A stretch of DNA of 64,000 bases, from assembly GCF_036370855.1 (NCBI RefSeq), contig NC_088105.1, positions 7,383,619 through 7,447,618 of the forward strand, in the 5' to 3' direction. The notes beneath the pieces were generated by a model, which saw only the letters and a list, made by a program, of their open reading frames with translations, had not been told where the DNA came from and made no database searches. Below are positions 63,201-64,000 of the stretch, piece after piece. The stretch comes from Dromaius novaehollandiae (taxonomy: Eukaryota; Chordata; Aves; Casuariiformes; Dromaiidae). Position numbers and translations under genes: made by a program. Numbering within the stretch: position 1 is the stretch's first letter; every line of letters starts with the position of its first letter.

Positions 63201-63548
63201 ATATTTCTGCCAGAAACAACTCTGAATGTTAGTAAGTCAGAGTCTTGATGGTATTTCTCCTTAGACTAAAACTATTATAATATATATAGTCTTATAAACT
63301 AATAATAATATAATCATGCTTAGGTTCTAGATTATTCACGACTGTCTTCATTCAACACTCTGTAAAATACTTTGTTGTTTACAGTTATTTTATTTATTTT
63401 TTTTTCCTATGGTCTTTTCCTGTTGGTCTAGCTGTCAGAACTGAAGAAAAGTCTGTCAACTGTGCAATCGGAAGTTCAGGAAGCTCTTCAGAGAGCCGGA
63501 ACAGCTCTAAATAATGAACAGCAAGCCAGACGTGACTGCCAGGAGCAA
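45089..63548 (+). CDS. TPR: Nucleoprotein TPR, 5' half, 24 coding exons, runs off the window
   Basis: TPR forms the filaments of the nuclear-pore basket; it takes part in mRNA quality control and export, heterochromatin exclusion and anchoring of checkpoint proteins. Exons 1-24 join in phase to 1,074 residues of an expected 2,360 or so. The start [19 protein letters not shown] has good context (AAGATGG). Nearly everything after residue 50 is heptad-rich coiled coil with many [11 protein letters not shown]-type stretches. Highly conserved landmarks are [59 protein letters not shown] and [21 protein letters not shown] Ser/Thr/Pro-rich break at about residues 630-665 ([18 protein letters not shown]) interrupts the coil. 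The acidic C-terminal tail is outside the window. Exons are listed separately. Confidence 0.97.
46416..46520 (+). CDS. TPR: TPR exon 2
   Basis: Completes Glu51: [20 protein letters not shown], then [15 protein letters not shown]. The acceptor is TTTTGCAG|AA and the donor CTTC|GTAAGT. Confidence 0.95.
46999..47072 (+). CDS. TPR: TPR exon 3
   Basis: Ends at residue 110: [20 protein letters not shown], then TAIQ. The acceptor is TTCAACAG|AT. The donor CAG|GTACTG is weak beyond GTA, but the join to exon 4 keeps phase. Confidence 0.93.
48460..48556 (+). CDS. TPR: TPR exon 4
   Basis: Residues 111-142 plus one base: [20 protein letters not shown], then [12 protein letters not shown]. The acceptor is TTTTTTCAG|AG and the donor AATG|GTATAG. 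Confidence 0.94.
48909..49012 (+). CDS. TPR: TPR exon 5
   Basis: Residues to 177: [20 protein letters not shown], then [13 protein letters not shown]. The acceptor is TCCCCCAG|AG and the donor AAG|GTGAGT. Confidence 0.95.
49719..49883 (+). CDS. TPR: TPR exon 6
   Basis: Residues 178-232: [35 protein letters not shown] and NLENKKEE. The acceptor is ATTTTTAG|TA and the donor GAG|GTAATA, phase 0. Confidence 0.95.
50665..50757 (+). CDS. TPR: TPR exon 7
   Basis: Residues 233-263: [20 protein letters not shown], then [11 protein letters not shown]. The acceptor is TTGAACAG|GT and the donor GAG|GTAAGA. Confidence 0.95.
50876..50956 (+). CDS. TPR: TPR exon 8
   Basis: Residues 264-290: [20 protein letters not shown], then KLSNLYK. 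The preceding intron is only 118 bases. The acceptor is TTCACTAG|GC and the donor AAG|GTAAAT. Confidence 0.95.
51664..51690. repeat. Poly(T)27 in TPR intron 8
   Basis: A homopolymer of 27 T. Shorter T runs of about 15 lie at 52180-52195 (same intron) and 52567-52581 (next intron). In this orientation they could be antisense poly(A) tails, but no retroelement body was recognised. Confidence 0.85.
52361..52448 (+). CDS. TPR: TPR exon 9
   Basis: Residues 291-319 plus one base: [20 protein letters not shown], then HKLLKEAGE. The acceptor is TTGTATGTAG|AG and the donor GAAG|GTAAGC. Confidence 0.95.
52983..53123 (+). CDS. TPR: TPR exon 10
   Basis: Residues to 366 plus one base: [20 protein letters not shown] and [14 protein letters not shown]. 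The acceptor is AATTTTAG|CT and the donor AAAG|GTAAGG. Confidence 0.95.
54131..54222 (+). CDS. TPR: TPR exon 11
   Basis: Residues to 397: [20 protein letters not shown], then [11 protein letters not shown], one of the most conserved TPR blocks and a break in the heptad pattern. The acceptor is TGTTTTCAG|GA and the donor GAG|GTAAGT. Confidence 0.96.
54981..55178 (+). CDS. TPR: TPR exon 12
   Basis: Residues 398-463: [20 protein letters not shown], then [20 protein letters not shown] and [10 protein letters not shown]. The acceptor is TTGTTGCAG|CT and the donor AAG|GTCAGT. Confidence 0.96.
55816..55923 (+). CDS. TPR: TPR exon 13
   Basis: Residues 464-499: [20 protein letters not shown] and QVKDLSQQ. 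The acceptor TACTTGAAG|GA has a poor pyrimidine tract. The donor is CAG|GTAGAA. Confidence 0.94.
56455..56681 (+). CDS. TPR: TPR exon 14
   Basis: Residues 500-574 plus two bases: [40 protein letters not shown] and [15 protein letters not shown]. This is near-identical to human and lies in the region implicated in NPC attachment. The acceptor is CTTTCAG|AT and the donor CCAA|GTAAGC. Confidence 0.96.
57541..57704 (+). CDS. TPR: TPR exon 15
   Basis: Residues 575-629 plus one base: [20 protein letters not shown], then [19 protein letters not shown] and IIPLQ. The acceptor is TTGGTTTCAG|AA and the donor CAAG|GTGGGC. Confidence 0.95.
58169..58308 (+). CDS. TPR: TPR exon 16
   Basis: Residues to 676: the Ser/Thr/Pro-rich break [20 protein letters not shown], then [12 protein letters not shown]. 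It is less conserved than its neighbours. The acceptor is TTATTTAG|CT and the donor CAG|GTATGT. Confidence 0.94.
58394..58542 (+). CDS. TPR: TPR exon 17
   Basis: Residues 677-725 plus two bases: [20 protein letters not shown] and [20 protein letters not shown]. The preceding intron is only 85 bases. The acceptor is TTGATGTAG|TT and the donor AACG|GTAAAT. Confidence 0.95.
58862..59024 (+). CDS. TPR: TPR exon 18
   Basis: Residues to 780: [20 protein letters not shown], then [20 protein letters not shown]. Almost invariant with human. The acceptor CATGTGAAG|TT is weak by sequence but phase-consistent. The donor is GAA|GTGAGT. Confidence 0.95.
59482..59616 (+). CDS. TPR: TPR exon 19
   Basis: Residues 781-825: [20 protein letters not shown] and [16 protein letters not shown]. 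The acceptor is ATCTTAAAG|GT and the donor CAG|GTATGT. Confidence 0.95.
60319..60459 (+). CDS. TPR: TPR exon 20
   Basis: Residues 826-872: [20 protein letters not shown] and [20 protein letters not shown]. The acceptor is CTTTATCAG|GG and the donor GAG|GTAAGT. Confidence 0.95.
60629..60797 (+). CDS. TPR: TPR exon 21
   Basis: Residues 873-928 plus one base: [20 protein letters not shown], then [18 protein letters not shown] and SSQRAPGK. The acceptor is GTCTTAACAG|GT and the donor AAAG|GTAAAA. Confidence 0.95.
61202..61224. repeat. Short (GT)n-like repeat in TPR intron 21
   Basis: An interrupted GTGTGTGTGTGGGTGTGTGTGTG tract, with no functional indication. Confidence 0.8.
61694..61860 (+). 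CDS. TPR: TPR exon 22
   Basis: Residues to 984: [20 protein letters not shown], then [20 protein letters not shown]. The acceptor is ATATTATAG|GT and the donor CAA|GTAAGT. Confidence 0.95.
62560..62712 (+). CDS. TPR: TPR exon 23
   Basis: Residues 985-1035: [20 protein letters not shown], then [20 protein letters not shown] and ESMEQQ. Both splice sites are weak: acceptor TTGATGAAG|GT and donor CAG|GTTTGC. Confidence 0.94.
63432..63548 (+). CDS. TPR: TPR exon 24, last in window
   Basis: Residues 1036-1074: [20 protein letters not shown], then [19 protein letters not shown]. The acceptor is TTGGTCTAG|CT and the donor CAA|GTATGT. The remaining 452 bases are intron; the next exon, expected to begin AKIAVEAQ or similar, is not seen. 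Confidence 0.95.
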
Positions 63549-64000
63549 GTATGTTTGCAGTATTTGCCTATTTTAGCCAGAGGTGGTCAATTAATGTTAG
63601 TTTGCAATTGTTTTTCGCTTGAGCTCGAAAACATTTTTTTTGGTTAGTGTGGCTAGTCAGAGTTATTGGAGATGGAAAAAGCACTATAAGAGCATTTCCT
63701 CCGTTTTGTAACACAGCTGCTTCATTGTTTTACCTTATCAAACTTTGAACTAATATCAACTATACTGACTTTAAATATAAAATTATGCTGCAAATACAGT
63801 GTGTCCTATTTTAAAAACAGCAATAGAAGATGTGATGGATTACTGTGTCTAAGGTCTGTCCCATTACGTAAGAAATTGATTGTGGAATGTAATTAACTGT
63901 TTGTAATGAATTTCTATTTTCTTGGGGAGAAAAAAAAGGGAGAAAGAAAAACTGAACTCTTACAGTTAGACAGTGGGGTACCCCATATAAGCCAAAACAG

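Noticed and set aside
63960-64000. Terminal CAAAACAG as the acceptor of TPR exon 25
   Set aside because: No pyrimidine tract precedes it and no coding sequence follows in the window to test the phase.
1-64000. CR1 LINE 3' ends, CRISPR arrays, tRNA or rRNA genes, endogenous retrovirus copies
   Set aside because: No ATTCTATG-type CR1 terminal repeats, tRNA B-box patterns, spaced direct repeats or LTR pairs were recognised on reading both strands; absence is by eye only.

Overview
The window is vertebrate nuclear DNA, most likely from a bird. Three protein-coding genes in the order PDC - ODR4 - TPR can be rebuilt exon by exon, and their products are close to the human proteins as recalled from memory. 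The genes are compact: 24 TPR coding exons fit in 18.5 kb and the whole ODR4 coding region in 15.7 kb. I saw no dense interspersed repeats. The same order and relative orientation is known from human 1q31 (PTGS2-PDC-ODR4-TPR-PRG4), so PTGS2 should lie beyond the left edge and PRG4 beyond the right edge. The species cannot be named from the sequence alone.

Layout. Bases 1-18,835 are AT-rich intergenic DNA 5' of PDC. No exon was recognised there; it holds short chance open frames, simple repeats, one possible ancient MIR-like SINE, and one 179-codon open frame of unknown meaning. PDC (phosducin, + strand) has three coding exons at 18,859-22,114 and a poly(A) signal at 22,856. Bases 22,862-27,516 separate two convergent 3' ends. 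ODR4 (- strand) has 13 coding exons from 43,797 down to 28,141, plus an inferred non-coding first exon in the CpG island. A 12-bp GA-rich minisatellite lies in its largest intron. ODR4 and TPR are head to head across a CpG island (about 44.2-45.3 kb) with recognisable E2F, ETS, ZNF143, NRF1 and YY1 motifs. TPR (+ strand) starts at 45,089 and runs off the right edge; coding exons 1-24 (1,074 residues) are present, slightly less than half of a protein of about 2,360 residues.

The three genes do not form one pathway. PDC regulates transducin beta-gamma in photoreceptors and pinealocytes. ODR4 is an ER membrane protein linked to GPCR trafficking and UFSP2 anchoring. TPR builds the nuclear-pore basket. 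Their shared features are conserved synteny and, for ODR4 and TPR, a shared promoter.

I found no new biological system. The points most worth a second look are splicing oddities: a U12-type intron in ODR4, seven tandem overlapping splice donors in the ODR4 5' region, and a GC-AG first coding intron in PDC. All exon calls come from manual reading-frame and splice-phase joins; every join is phase-consistent.
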